From the NCBI RefSeq assembly GCF_031851795.1, contig NZ_CP134696.1, positions 3,864,501 to 3,928,500 of the forward strand: a stretch of DNA of 64,000 bases. The letters run 5' to 3'. Position 1 is the stretch's first letter. Every line of letters begins with the position of its first letter. This DNA comes from Pontibacter sp. G13 (GTDB lineage: Bacteria > Bacteroidota > Bacteroidia > J057). Made by a program: the position numbers and the translations under genes. Under the pieces are notes generated by a model. It did no database searches, was not told the DNA's origin, and saw only the letters and a program-made list of their open reading frames with translations. Shown here in pieces: positions 1-9,469 of this stretch.

Positions 1-1
1 G

Positions 2-526
2 TGGATGGGACTAGGAAACCCCTGGAAAACCTTGTTCTTGGAAAACCTGGAGATGGAGTATGATGATCCAATGGCGAATATTCATCGGGTATTCTCATTG
101 GAGGAGCTGGACTTGAGCCGTTCCGAGATTCGTGACTTGTCTCCACTCAAATATTTTGGCAATCTCCGTTATCTGGATTTGTCCATGACGGATATAGACG
201 ATCTGACTCCTCTGGAGGATTTGGTGAATCTTCAGGAGCTGCATTTCACTGGTTCAAAGAATCTGGATGTCAGCCAGCTTTCCCGAATTCCCAATCTAGA
301 GGTATTGGATTTGTCGTATCCCGAGACGCCCCCAGTGAACTTTGATGAGCTCTACAAGCTTGATCAGCTCAAAGCTTTCTATGGCAATGGATGTTCACTC
401 AATTCTATCGCAGAATTTGTGGCACTTGATCAGTTGGAGGTATTGTGCCTCTACTTCAATATAATCCCTGCCAAAGAGCTGAGAGCTTTCAAGGAGCTTT
501 ATCCAGATTGCAAAGTAATGTGCTAG
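2..526 (+). CDS. Leucine-rich-repeat protein, 3' part only
   Basis: The reading frame is open back to the first base of the window, so this is the C-terminal part of a longer protein; the ATG at base 5 is just the first internal Met. The 174 visible residues hold about four leucine-rich repeats of 22-23 residues with the pattern LxxLxLSxxxIxDLxPL, the internalin-like spacing, followed by a short cap that ends in CKVMC. Such repeats form a curved protein-binding solenoid. No catalytic motif is visible, and location and partner cannot be told without the N-terminus. A strong terminator follows the stop codon. Confidence 0.75.
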   Translation, partial: WMGLGNPWKTLFLENLEMEYDDPMANIHRVFSLEELDLSRSEIRDLSPLKYFGNLRYLDLSMTDIDDLTPLEDLVNLQELHFTGSKNLDVSQLSRIPNLEVLDLSYPETPPVNFDELYKLDQLKAFYGNGCSLNSIAEFVALDQLEVLCLYFNIIPAKELRAFKELYPDCKVMC

Positions 527-566
527 GCTTACGGCCTATGCTCAAAGGAATCGGAATCTATATACG

Positions 567-606
567 AAAGTAAAAGGCCATCTCAATTGAGGTGGCCTTT
601 TACTTT
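567..606. terminator. Bidirectional rho-independent terminator
   Basis: An 18-bp stem with one G-U pair (567-584 with 589-606) and a 4-base loop is flanked by A-rich and T-rich runs on both sides. It lies between the convergent LRR gene and rsfS and can serve both strands. Confidence 0.8.
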
Positions 607-649
607 TGTTCAAAAAATTGGCCAGTCATTTCTGACTGCCCGTTTGGAT

Positions 650-1021
650 TTACATATCGGGAATTCGTTCGATATCAGCATCTCCCCAAAGGGATTCAAG
701 CCGATAGAACTCTCTTTTCTCTTTTAAGAAAATCTGCACAATTACATTCACGTAATCGATCAATACCCATTCGCAGACATCCATGCCTTCCTTGCTGATG
801 GGAATATCTCCGCTTTGCTCTTTGACTGTCTTCAAGACAGAATCAGCCAATGCCGAAACGTGAGTGTCAGACGTACCCGTGCAAATGACAAAATAATCAG
901 TCATGGCACCATCTGTCTGGGACAGATCCATCCGCACGATCTCTTTTCCTTTGAGGTTTTGAAGGCCTTCAATCACCAGATCTGTCAATGCCTTCGCGTC
1001 CAAGGCGACTTTTTGCTCCAT
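650..1021 (-). CDS. rsfS: Ribosomal silencing factor RsfS (Iojap/YbeB)
   Basis: The 123-residue protein matches the Iojap/RsfS family over its full usual length. Recognisable parts are the N-terminal helix LVIEGLQNLKGKEIVRMDLS, the core TDYFVICTGTSDTHVSALAD, and the C-terminal WVLIDYVNVIVQIF followed by FYRLESLWGDA. In the family, RsfS binds ribosomal protein L14 on the 50S subunit and blocks joining with 30S when nutrients run low. It is cytoplasmic. The gene is alone on the minus strand between a terminator and the diesterase gene, whose 3' end lies 98 bp upstream of it. The family assignment is secure; the role in this organism is inferred from homologues. Confidence 0.95.
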   Translation of the reverse strand: MEQKVALDAKALTDLVIEGLQNLKGKEIVRMDLSQTDGAMTDYFVICTGTSDTHVSALADSVLKTVKEQSGDIPISKEGMDVCEWVLIDYVNVIVQIFLKEKREFYRLESLWGDADIERIPDM

Positions 1022-1119
1022 TCAGTAAAATTGCTCGTTTTGATATGGTTGGGCGAATTTCGGAAACACCCGCCTATTATTAAAGATAACCCTTTTTCCC
1101 TTAAAAAGGAATAAAGCAA

Positions 1120-2040
1120 TCATTTGACAGTTGGGCGCACCCGATCCGGATAATCCGTAATAAAACCGTCTACGCCCATCTCTTCCAATTGTTTGGCTGC
1201 TTTGGGATCATTCACAGTCCAAGGAATTACCCGAATGCCCGCTTCGTGAAGCTGCTGAACGGCCGCTTGGTTAAGAAGCGAATATTCCGGACTGTATATC
1301 GAAGGCGTGAATCCTAGTCGATCGAGATGAGATTGGAATGGGCCAGCTTCTTCCACCAAGAGCGCCAATGGCAAATCTGGATAGTGTTGGTGAGCTGCTT
1401 GCAAGGTGCGGACATCGAATGATTGTAGAATGGTCCGCTCTGCTATTCCGCCCTCTTGGATGACTTCAACTACCAGTTGGGTGAATACTTCTGGGGATGG
1501 ATGGAAGACATGGTCTCGACCCGGCTGTGATTTGGTTTCGATGTTGTAGGACAATGGGGCTTTTCCCTGTGAGGCAGAATATGCCTCCATTTGCTGAATG
1601 ACCTCGGACAGTAGAGGTTTCCGGACGTCCATGGAGGCTTGCTCTGGAAAACGAGGATGGGGTTTGCTGCCGCAATCATAGGATTGGATTTCCTGATAAG
1701 TCATCTGGAACATATTGTAGGATTGTTCCAATTCCTCAGAGATAGGATTGCCATCCAGATCTAAGCATATTTCGTGGGAGAGGAATGGCTCGTGGGAAAC
1801 GACCACCAAGCTGTCTTTGCTGATCACAACATCCAATTCTAGGGTGGTGACTCCAAGATCTATGGCCTTTTTGAAGGCTGGAATGGAATTCTCGGGAAGG
1901 AGTCCACGACATCCTCGATGGCCTTGGAAATCGAAGGGCTTTTCTTGGGGGGGCATCGGTTTCTTTTCGGGGGAATGGCAACTGGAAAAAATTCCTAATA
2001 ATATGAGGAAAGGTGCAAAAAGGGCCTTGAAATGACGCAT
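1120..2040 (-). CDS. Glycerophosphodiester phosphodiesterase lipoprotein
   Basis: The family hydrolyses glycerophosphodiesters to glycerol-3-phosphate and an alcohol. The start at 2040 gives a 306-residue protein beginning MRHFKALFAPFLILLGIFSSC, a lipoprotein signal with Cys21 as the likely lipidated residue; the frame is open further upstream to 2292, but that stretch runs into the TonB-receptor gene and reads as nonsense. The GDPD barrel starts at about residue 36. The catalytic signature is visible: His41-Arg42, Glu50-Asn51, Glu68 and Asp70 in TLELDV, and His83. The C-terminal half has IPWTVND and DGFITDYPD, also typical. It is probably anchored in the envelope and scavenges phospholipid head groups. 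It lies downstream of the TonB receptor on the same strand with a 121-bp gap. Confidence 0.92.
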   Translation of the reverse strand: MRHFKALFAPFLILLGIFSSCHSPEKKPMPPQEKPFDFQGHRGCRGLLPENSIPAFKKAIDLGVTTLELDVVISKDSLVVVSHEPFLSHEICLDLDGNPISEELEQSYNMFQMTYQEIQSYDCGSKPHPRFPEQASMDVRKPLLSEVIQQMEAYSASQGKAPLSYNIETKSQPGRDHVFHPSPEVFTQLVVEVIQEGGIAERTILQSFDVRTLQAAHQHYPDLPLALLVEEAGPFQSHLDRLGFTPSIYSPEYSLLNQAAVQQLHEAGIRVIPWTVNDPKAAKQLEEMGVDGFITDYPDRVRPTVK

Positions 2041-2161
2041 AATCAGGAGAATTGAGATTGAGGGCCCAAGTATTTGAGCCAATGAAAATCCTCTCAACCT
2101 CGGAAAAGCACCGCAATTATGAGTAATCCTAGTGTCAATTTTTTTGACACCTCCCCAAGAA

Positions 2162-4633
2162 TTAAAAGTGGCCTCGTAGGGTGAGATAAATATTGCGTCC
2201 TGGAGCAGATATCCGAGAGCTATGCACGCGATAATGGCGATCCAATAGATTTTCGACTCCCGCTTGAACATTGAGGAAAGAGGACACAGCATAGGATGCC
2301 TTCAGGTTGAGCGTCCACCATGCGGGACTGCCTGCTGGCGTGGCATATTCGATATTGTCCAAATCGCGCTCACTGTAGTTTTCCACTCGCTTCCAGCCTT
2401 GATAGGCTACAGAACACGAGCCTTCGAACCCTTTGGCATGATATTTCAATCCAAATCTTCCAAATACCGGCGGTATGTGATCCATCGGAATCACAGATTC
2501 AAGTGGATCATCCCCAAGCGATGTGATGCTCCCCGCAGTATATGTTACCGTTTGAAAAAGGTCCCAACGGCCAGTGATATGCCAAAATGCATGGAAATTG
2601 GCACCCGCAATAAATGCCTGCTGAGCATTGGTATTGGCTTTGACCTCACTCAATACACCTTGGTAGAGAATGCTATCTTGACCATTGAAAGTTGTAGGCT
2701 GCAGGATGATCGCCTGATCATATATCGTATAAAATCCAGTAGCTTCAAGGCCTACCTTTTCTGCGAATGTCCTGCCCACAGTAACCTCAAAATTGTAGGT
2801 GTACTCGGGAGTCAAATCAGGATTGGGAACCACAATCACTGCATCGCCTGAATCAAAAATCTTAGCGACATCATCTAGATTAGGTGCCCGAAAGCCGGTG
2901 GCAAACTGGGCGGCAATTTTCCAAGGCTGGCCATGATAGGTGATGCCTAGGTTTCCGCTCAAAGCAGCATGATGTTGGTGGATGGACGTAAAGGGAAATT
3001 CGTAAAAGCTGTTGTCTACAATGGAGCTGTTCAGGATGACGTCTGTAAAACGGAATCCTCCAACGAGGGTCCAGTCGTGTTTGGGCCGATACTCCAGCGT
3101 TGCGTATGCCGCCGCAGATCCCATGTAGGTACCGCCATCTGGGTATCTTGTATCCAAGGGTCTATCTTCTGGGAAATTCGGAGAGCTAAGGAATGCATCC
3201 GAAAGTACTTGATTGCCTGCGTATTCCAGACCATACCCCAAGATTAGCGCTTCTTTGAAGAGGCTTTTTCGAGCATCTGCATTGACACTATACACCCTGA
3301 CCCGCTCTAGCCTATTCTCAAGATTGGGAGATTGAAAATCGCGCGTGTGTCGGCTTTCCTCAATATGTTGAATAGCTGCGGTGACGGTAAGCTGGTCGTA
3401 AATCCGGGTTTCTTGGTGCTTGAGCTGATAAGTGCCCATGATTCGGAGTTGTGGGCCATAATACCATTCTGCATGACGGAGACGACCATTTCTGAGTCTT
3501 GTCAGCCGATCAAACCTCGGGACATTGGACGAGTTGGACACCTGAATATTCAGGGTATGGCTCAATCGGTCATTGGGGACAAAGAGGATCTTTTGGAGGA
3601 AATCCCATTGCTCATATCCTGAAGGGGTCATTTGGTACACATCAGGATTGGCGACGATCGTGTCCCGATCTGGCAATACCACTACAAAAGAGTCTCTTTC
3701 CCCAAATCCAGCTGGATATACTTCTGGGTAATTTTCTCCCACCCTCAGGTCTCCAAAGCTTGAAAAGCTCAAGCTCGACAGACTGCCCCATTTCGCTCCA
3801 CCCACCGATACATCACCATGCACATTGAAAGATCTGCTGGCACTCCCAAATCGGATCGAACCATTTCCGCTGACTTTCACCTGACCTGTGGAGGATAGGG
3901 TCGGACTTTTGGTATAGAAATGCATGACTCCGCCAAGGGCATCGCTTCCGTAGATCGTGGAACTGGGACCAAAAAGCACCTCTGTACGTTCGATGATTTC
4001 GGGATCTATTGTGATGACATTTTGAAGGTGTCCCGATCTGTAAATCGCGTTGTTCATCCTGACGCCATCGATCACGAGCAAGACCTTATTGGCCTCAAAG
4101 CCACGAAGGTTGGGACTTCCGCCTCCTTGTTGGCTGCGTTGGACAAATACCTGTCCACCCTGTTCCAATAGTTCTGCAGAAGTCAAGGGGTTTTGAAATT
4201 GAATTTCTTGAGCCTTGATGACCTGGATTTGCTGGGGAATTTCTTCTGATTGGTTTTGATACTTGCTGGCAGAGAGCACCACGTCATTGAGGGAATAAAT
4301 AGCCTCTTTAAGGAAAATCTGATTGGCTTGGGAGGCTACCTGTTCTAGACCGATCCGTTGATCTTGGTAGTTGGGGTGCTTGAATTCCAAAACGGAAAAT
4401 GGAGAGAGGGTATCTGGAAGGTCAATTCGTCCGGCGAGATCTGACTGGCCCAATAGAATCTCTTCGGGGATGATACCTGGGGGGTTGATGATTTTGATGG
4501 AAACTTCAGAAACGGGGGATAGTAGTACCTCGTCCAAGATTCTCAAGGATAGGGTTTGGGCATTTGCCAAGCTACCTGTGCAAAGTATGCAGAGCAGCAT
4601 TCCCCAAAATCCTGCTTGAATCTTACCAACCAT
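2162..4633 (-). CDS. TonB-dependent outer-membrane receptor, heme/hemoglobin-receptor-like
   Basis: The 823-residue protein starts with a signal peptide (residues 1-26, ending ANAQ). Residues 27-115 form a carboxypeptidase-like regulatory extension, common in Bacteroidota receptors. The plug domain spans about 120-245, with SPNLRGFEANKVLLVIDGVR and a gate segment GPSSTIYGSDALGGV. A 22-strand barrel follows and ends with the terminal aromatic residue in LTLRGHF. The plug sequence is closest, by eye, to the heme/hemoglobin and lactoferrin receptor subgroup rather than to SusC. Uptake would use TonB-ExbBD energy, and no TonB genes are in the window. The substrate is not proven: no SusD partner and no heme-pathway gene lies nearby. 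Confidence 0.9.
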   Translation of the reverse strand: MVGKIQAGFWGMLLCILCTGSLANAQTLSLRILDEVLLSPVSEVSIKIINPPGIIPEEILLGQSDLAGRIDLPDTLSPFSVLEFKHPNYQDQRIGLEQVASQANQIFLKEAIYSLNDVVLSASKYQNQSEEIPQQIQVIKAQEIQFQNPLTSAELLEQGGQVFVQRSQQGGGSPNLRGFEANKVLLVIDGVRMNNAIYRSGHLQNVITIDPEIIERTEVLFGPSSTIYGSDALGGVMHFYTKSPTLSSTGQVKVSGNGSIRFGSASRSFNVHGDVSVGGAKWGSLSSLSFSSFGDLRVGENYPEVYPAGFGERDSFVVVLPDRDTIVANPDVYQMTPSGYEQWDFLQKILFVPNDRLSHTLNIQVSNSSNVPRFDRLTRLRNGRLRHAEWYYGPQLRIMGTYQLKHQETRIYDQLTVTAAIQHIEESRHTRDFQSPNLENRLERVRVYSVNADARKSLFKEALILGYGLEYAGNQVLSDAFLSSPNFPEDRPLDTRYPDGGTYMGSAAAYATLEYRPKHDWTLVGGFRFTDVILNSSIVDNSFYEFPFTSIHQHHAALSGNLGITYHGQPWKIAAQFATGFRAPNLDDVAKIFDSGDAVIVVPNPDLTPEYTYNFEVTVGRTFAEKVGLEATGFYTIYDQAIILQPTTFNGQDSILYQGVLSEVKANTNAQQAFIAGANFHAFWHITGRWDLFQTVTYTAGSITSLGDDPLESVIPMDHIPPVFGRFGLKYHAKGFEGSCSVAYQGWKRVENYSERDLDNIEYATPAGSPAWWTLNLKASYAVSSFLNVQAGVENLLDRHYRVHSSRISAPGRNIYLTLRGHF

Positions 4634-4685
4634 AAACTACCTACTAACTACCTTGACTTTGAATCCAGTGGATTCTTTGCGTATC

Positions 4686-4693
4686 CAAACTTA
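4686..4693 (-). promoter_or_regulatory. Candidate -7 element of the TonB receptor gene
   Basis: The minus strand reads TAAGTTTG, an exact match to the Bacteroidota -7 consensus TAnnTTTG, 52 bases before the receptor start codon. No clear -33 TTTG is seen at the usual spacing. Confidence 0.4.
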
Positions 4694-4777
4694 TCAGTAA
4701 ATCTTCGGTATTTTGACCTGCTTCCGACCGGGTGGGATATGTGGCTAAAACCGTGTCAATTTTTTGATCAAGCGTGA

Positions 4778-5377
4778 TTACCCATCTCGATTGTCACTCC
4801 ATCCATCGTCGTCTTCGGAAGGAACTCCCTGATCTCTTTCAAGCACTTTTTCCTTGAAAAGAAAGCTGACCATCTCTAGACGAATTCTTGCTCCACGATG
4901 CTCATCGTATCCGAGCTCGCATACAAAGTTTCTTGTACCAATCGGGAAATTGAACTGGTTGTTCAGGCCGTGCGCTCGAAATTTTTGGGCAAATATTCGC
5001 TCAAAATCGGGCTGCATCTGCTGATAATCCAATTGTTGCCAATAGACTTTTTGCATCATGGATTCTACCTCCGTGATCCAAAAGTCAGCGCTTGATTCCA
5101 CCTGATTGGGACTGATGATCAACGAAAAGGTGGTATGGTGTCGCTTGCATCCATCTTGGGTGATGATCAACAACCGATCTTTTCCCATTCGAGCCAGTTC
5201 CATTTGTGTCTCTCCGTCCCATCGATGATCCGAAAAGAAGGGATTGAAGCGCTGAATTACCGGCTTCAGGGTTGCAGGATCAAGTCGGCAGTCTTGGGCA
5301 TGAAGGAATGCGGTGGATACCATTCCCATGGTGAAAATGGCTAGCCAATACCGCAATAATTGAAAATTCGTCTTCAT
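4778..5377 (-). CDS. Secreted protein of unknown function
   Basis: I do not recognise this family. Starting at the ATG at 5377 (MKTNFQLLRYW...) gives 199 residues with a signal peptide that ends near FLHAQ, so the protein is exported. The mature part has three cysteines (in AQDCR, QDGCKRHH and FVCELGY) that could form a disulfide. The C-terminus is acidic (SEDDDGWSDNRDG). No domain or active-site motif is visible. It has its own short intergenic regions on both sides, between the chimeric glycosyltransferase and the TonB receptor, and nothing in the context gives it a role. Confidence 0.65.
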   Translation of the reverse strand: MKTNFQLLRYWLAIFTMGMVSTAFLHAQDCRLDPATLKPVIQRFNPFFSDHRWDGETQMELARMGKDRLLIITQDGCKRHHTTFSLIISPNQVESSADFWITEVESMMQKVYWQQLDYQQMQPDFERIFAQKFRAHGLNNQFNFPIGTRNFVCELGYDEHRGARIRLEMVSFLFKEKVLERDQGVPSEDDDGWSDNRDG

Positions 5378-5508
5378 ACCGGATCTTATCATCAACAAAC
5401 TTGTACAGAAAGCAATGCGCCCGCGAGAAAGTGGCTTTCAATCCTAAAAGTTACTGGTAGAAACCCCAATCACCAAATCCGATTGGATTCCATTACCCAG
5501 TTGAAAAC

Positions 5509-7500
5509 CTAGATATTCCTCCATCCTCTCAACAAGATTTCCAGATCCAGATCCCACCGATATCGTTGGGCATAAAGCTGATCTAGCCCTTGGGTATTGA
5601 TGGAAGTGTTTTGGCCAGATTTGGATTGGAACATCATATTCAACAACCCCTGACGCAAAGTCGGAAGATCAGGCGTATCCGGGTGAATATATCCGACCAT
5701 GTGTTTTTTCCGAAACAATACCTGAGTCAATTTCTTGAGAACGCCAAGCGGTTTCTTGTAGAACGGAAATAGGAGGGGAAACGTCAATAGCAGCACGCTG
5801 CTGCTCACCAGATCGAACAGGCGTTTCTGAATCTGATTTTGACGATTCTTGAGTTTGAAATCTAACCCCTGTGAGAATCTGGAGGTGTGAATGGCTTGAG
5901 GACCCACAATATAATCAGCTCCCTGAGGGACAATTTTGTACGCTACCTGCAGATCTCGGATGGTGGTCATCGTCTGCAAAATGGCCTCCGTAGAAAGGTC
6001 TTGATTGGGGAAAATAATCTCATCCACCCGATAGAATTGGAGAATTTCCCGCAATTGTTCCTGAGGACCAAGATGGAGCAAATTGCCCAGTTGGGACTGA
6101 TAATCACTATCTGAAACATAACCCACCAGTTCAACTGGATAGTCAAGTTCTTGCTGGATCAACTTTGCCGCGTGTTCGATCCCATTCGATTCTCCAAACA
6201 GAATGGCTCTTCTCACACGCTCTTCCATGAAGAAGAAGGTGCCCTTTTCCCGTTGATTGATCAATCCCCGGGTAGCAATGGCGATGATCATGGTGAATAC
6301 CGCCGAAAGCCCTACGATAGCTCTGGAAAAATTCAAGATACCATCAAACATGTACGTACACGTCGCGATGAAAACGAATGCCCAAAATGGCGCTGAAATC
6401 AGCGGACGAATGCGGAAGGGTTTTTTATAGGCGCCTGCTAGCCACAAAAACGCCACGAAGACGAGGGTGTAGGCTGGCATATACACAAGGCTGAATTCTT
6501 GTGGGTAAAATCCTCCTTCAATGAATTTTACATAGTGCTCCCAGTATTCCTTGATGCCAAAGATCGTCCCATAGATCAGGCCAGCTTCCATCAGGGGAAA
6601 CCCTAATCGATCGACCATTCTCCTCAAAATGGCAATGAAGGCACGGAAATAAACCGCCATGTGGATCGCTGTGATGAAAAGGCGCTTCCGTCTTCCTCCG
6701 AAGTGCTTTTCGGCAAAGATGATCATGGCTTGGTAGAACACCCGAACGTAGTTGAGGCTTCCCTTTTTGGTACTTTCCCCTTTGTAATGGATGATCTGGG
6801 TATCGGCCAAGTAGTAATTCTGGTAGCCCGCCAAGATAAAGCGGTAAGAAAGGTCGATATCCTCTCCATACATGAAGAAGGTCTCATCCAGATAGCCAAT
6901 TTCGTCCAGCGCGGTCTTGCGCATGAACATGTAGGCTCCTGAAAGAATTTCTATTTCGTGGTTTTCGTCCTTGTCGAGATAAGTGAGATGGTATTGACCA
7001 AATCGCTTGCTTTTGGGGAATATCGAGGCCAGTCCAAAAATCTTGTAGAACGAAACGGCAGCTGTTGGAAGTGCTCGTTTGGATTCCGGGAGGAACTCTC
7101 CTTGGCCATCGATCATCTTCACGCCAAGTGCCCCAGCTTTCGGACGAGCATCCATGAAGTCGATACACTTCTTGAAGGTGTGTTCCTCAACCACAGTATC
7201 TGGGTTCAGAAGGAGGACATATCGACCTTTGGCTATTTGGATTCCTTGGTTATTGGCTTTGGAAAACCCCGGATTATCGGTGTTCTCAATCAAGATGATA
7301 TCCTCCGAAAATTTGTCTTTCAGCATTTGCTGACTTCCATCGACGGAGTTATTGTCCACTACAATCACTTCAGCCTGGATGCCTTCGCAAGCGGCCTTCA
7401 CAGAGAGCAGGCATTGCTCTAGGAAGTGCTTGACGTTGTAGTTGACGATGATTATGGAAAGATCAAACGTTTCGATGGCTAGGGGATTATCGGGGTTCAT
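5509..7500 (-). CDS. Membrane glycosyltransferase 2 fused to a sugar-phosphotransferase-like tail
   Basis: The ATG at 7500 (MNPDNPLAIE) is preferred over an upstream TTG, giving 663 residues. Residues about 13-265 are a GT2 domain of the rhamnosyltransferase/WcaA type: SIIIVNYNVK, VVDNNSVDGS, the metal-binding LNPDT, and GEDIDLSYR. Four to five membrane helices follow (about 275-415). Residues 430-530 form a Rossmann-like region (ILFGESNGIEHAAKLI) like that of UndP sugar-phosphotransferases of the WbaP/WcaJ class. The end keeps their entry helix, KRLFDLVSSSVLLLTFPLL, but the catalytic PxFFxQxRxG segment is missing and only a condensed tail with KHMVGYIHPD remains. Role: surface polysaccharide synthesis, by inference. 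The gene follows recR by 18 bp. Confidence 0.85.
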   Translation of the reverse strand: MNPDNPLAIETFDLSIIIVNYNVKHFLEQCLLSVKAACEGIQAEVIVVDNNSVDGSQQMLKDKFSEDIILIENTDNPGFSKANNQGIQIAKGRYVLLLNPDTVVEEHTFKKCIDFMDARPKAGALGVKMIDGQGEFLPESKRALPTAAVSFYKIFGLASIFPKSKRFGQYHLTYLDKDENHEIEILSGAYMFMRKTALDEIGYLDETFFMYGEDIDLSYRFILAGYQNYYLADTQIIHYKGESTKKGSLNYVRVFYQAMIIFAEKHFGGRRKRLFITAIHMAVYFRAFIAILRRMVDRLGFPLMEAGLIYGTIFGIKEYWEHYVKFIEGGFYPQEFSLVYMPAYTLVFVAFLWLAGAYKKPFRIRPLISAPFWAFVFIATCTYMFDGILNFSRAIVGLSAVFTMIIAIATRGLINQREKGTFFFMEERVRRAILFGESNGIEHAAKLIQQELDYPVELVGYVSDSDYQSQLGNLLHLGPQEQLREILQFYRVDEIIFPNQDLSTEAILQTMTTIRDLQVAYKIVPQGADYIVGPQAIHTSRFSQGLDFKLKNRQNQIQKRLFDLVSSSVLLLTFPLLFPFYKKPLGVLKKLTQVLFRKKHMVGYIHPDTPDLPTLRQGLLNMMFQSKSGQNTSINTQGLDQLYAQRYRWDLDLEILLRGWRNI

Positions 7501-7518
7501 CTTGAATCTGGTCCGCAA

Positions 7519-8136
7519 TTACGGATTGGGGTTGGAGGTCAGTTGGACACGATTAACAATGGATCTAGCCAAGGTTACTTCGTCTGTGAATTCCAGATCG
7601 GTCCCAACGGGAATTCCACGTGCAATGCTGGAAACCTTCACGTCGTGCGGAGCCAATTTTTTGGATAGGTAAAATGCTGTGGTGTCGCCTTCGATGTTGG
7701 AGGTAAAGGCAAAAATCACCTCTTCGATTTCTCCTGCTACCACTCGTTCTACCAAGCTGTCAATGTTCAACATGGACGGCCCAATACCCTGAAGTGGATT
7801 GATCAATCCCCCCAACACATGGTAAACGCCATGATATTGATGGGTACTCTCTAGAGCCATGACATCCTTGGTGTCTTCGACGACACAGACCAATCCTTTA
7901 TTTCGGCGAGGATGACTGCAAATATGGCAGATATCATCATCGGAAATGTTGTGGCAAACTTTGCAGTAGGAGATATTGGTGCGCATCTCGATCAATGCCT
8001 GTCCCAATTGTTGGGCGGCAGTTTCAGGTTGTTTGAGAATGTGCAAGGCGAGGCGCAGTGCTGTCTTCTTACCGATTCCCGGTAGATTGGACAATTCGTT
8101 TACTGCATCCTCAATCCGTTTTGAGGGATATTCCAT
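7519..8136 (-). CDS. recR: Recombination mediator RecR
   Basis: The 205-residue protein has the full RecR layout: an N-terminal helix-hairpin-helix (LPGIGKKTALRLALHIL), a zinc finger with Cys58, Cys61, Cys70 and Cys73, a Toprim domain (LVCVVEDTKDVMALE...), and the C-terminal part (SSIARGIPVGTDLEFTDEVT) with the Walker-B-like motif. RecR acts with RecO and RecF to load RecA at single-stranded gaps. The length is normal. The gene is followed 18 bp later by the glycosyltransferase and preceded by queA on the same strand with a 91-bp gap, so the three may share a transcript. Confidence 0.97.
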   Translation of the reverse strand: MEYPSKRIEDAVNELSNLPGIGKKTALRLALHILKQPETAAQQLGQALIEMRTNISYCKVCHNISDDDICHICSHPRRNKGLVCVVEDTKDVMALESTHQYHGVYHVLGGLINPLQGIGPSMLNIDSLVERVVAGEIEEVIFAFTSNIEGDTTAFYLSKKLAPHDVKVSSIARGIPVGTDLEFTDEVTLARSIVNRVQLTSNPNP

Positions 8137-8227
8137 ACTTCCACTCGTATCCGTCTGGTTTGGAAGGAATCCAGTGAGATCCCCTTCTGAACAAACTTAC
8201 GAAATATCTGACAAGCTTCCGGCAAGG

Positions 8228-9469
8228 TCAGCCATTTGGTAACAGCAAGGAAGAATCCCCATAACTCAGGAAACGATAATCTGAATCCAAGGCTGTTTGG
8301 TAGATGCGTTCCCAATCCGATCCGACTAGTGCTGCCACGAGCAGGATCAGGGTCGTCTCCGGCATGTGAAAATTCGTGATGAGTCCTCTGCAGACCTGAA
8401 ATTGGTAGCCCGGGAGGATGAAGATTCGGGTGTCTCCAACCCACGTTTCCAGCCCATTGCGATCGAGATAGTCCAAAATGGCTTGAACAGATTCCTGCGG
8501 AGTCGGCAAATCTGCGAAGGATTTCCGATAAGGGAGATCTTGCTCAATCAAAAAAGGCTTCCCAGCAGGAAATTGATCGGGATCTTCCAATAGGAGGGTT
8601 CCTACCCAGTACATGCTTTCAAGCAAACGCATGGAGGTCGTTCCTACCGGTACCAAATTCCCTAAGGAAGGGAACAACGCCTCGATTTGATCTCGATTGA
8701 GAATCATCTGTTCGGCATGCATGTCATGTTCCGCTACCTCATCGGATTTGACAGGGAGAAAGGTTCCTGCGCTAACATGAAGCGTGACAAAGCTCCGCTG
8801 AATATTTCGGGCATCCAGATCCGCCAACACTTCTGGGGTCACGTGCAGCCCGGCAGTTGGAGCTGCAACTGCGCCTTGATGTTGGGCATAGACGGTCTGA
8901 TACTGGCGATGGTCTTCCTCGGTGGCTTTACGATGGATATAGGGAGGCAAAGGCAATTCACCCAAATGTCCCAAAATATCCACAAACGTGATAGTGGGAA
9001 CATCCCAAGAAAATTCCACCAAATTTGCCGCTCTGTCCTGAAGTCTGGCGCTGATATTTACAGGAGTTCCATTGACGGTAACGGAAAGTGTCAACACTTC
9101 ATCATCCTTCCACCTTTTCTTTTTCCCGATCATACAGGACCAAACGCAAGAGCCAGTTGCCATCATGGCTAGATTGACCTCATGCGGGGTATGGGGATTG
9201 AGGAGAAGCGTTTCGATGATCGCCCCAGTCTGACGCGGAAAATGAAGCCTTGCCCGGATCACTTTGGTATCGTTGAATACCAAGCGCATATCTGAGGTCA
9301 ATTCTGATCCGATATCCCGAAAGCGAAGGTGGGATATTTCGCCTTGCTTGTAGACCAATAGCTTGGAAGCGTCCCGTTGTTCGAGCGGGTGATCAGCTAT
9401 TCGTTCAGCAGGCAAGGAATAGGTAAAATCAGACAATCGGATGTCGGAGGGATCAGAGTGGTAAGACAT
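8228..9469 (-). CDS. queA: tRNA preQ1(34) S-adenosylmethionine ribosyltransferase-isomerase QueA
   Basis: QueA transfers and isomerises the ribose of S-adenosylmethionine onto preQ1 at tRNA position 34, giving epoxyqueuosine. The ATG at 9469 (MSYHSDPSDIRLSDFTYSLP) is chosen because family similarity begins there; the extra upstream codons do not look conserved. The protein has 413 residues, longer than the roughly 350 of proteobacterial QueA but in line with Bacteroidota members. Conserved pieces are YSLPAERIADHPLEQRDASK, VAAPTAGLHVT, SFVTLHVSAGTF, GTTSMRLLES and LITNFHMPETTLILLVAAL. No other queuosine gene lies in the window. Confidence 0.95.
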   Translation of the reverse strand: MSYHSDPSDIRLSDFTYSLPAERIADHPLEQRDASKLLVYKQGEISHLRFRDIGSELTSDMRLVFNDTKVIRARLHFPRQTGAIIETLLLNPHTPHEVNLAMMATGSCVWSCMIGKKKRWKDDEVLTLSVTVNGTPVNISARLQDRAANLVEFSWDVPTITFVDILGHLGELPLPPYIHRKATEEDHRQYQTVYAQHQGAVAAPTAGLHVTPEVLADLDARNIQRSFVTLHVSAGTFLPVKSDEVAEHDMHAEQMILNRDQIEALFPSLGNLVPVGTTSMRLLESMYWVGTLLLEDPDQFPAGKPFLIEQDLPYRKSFADLPTPQESVQAILDYLDRNGLETWVGDTRIFILPGYQFQVCRGLITNFHMPETTLILLVAALVGSDWERIYQTALDSDYRFLSYGDSSLLLPNG

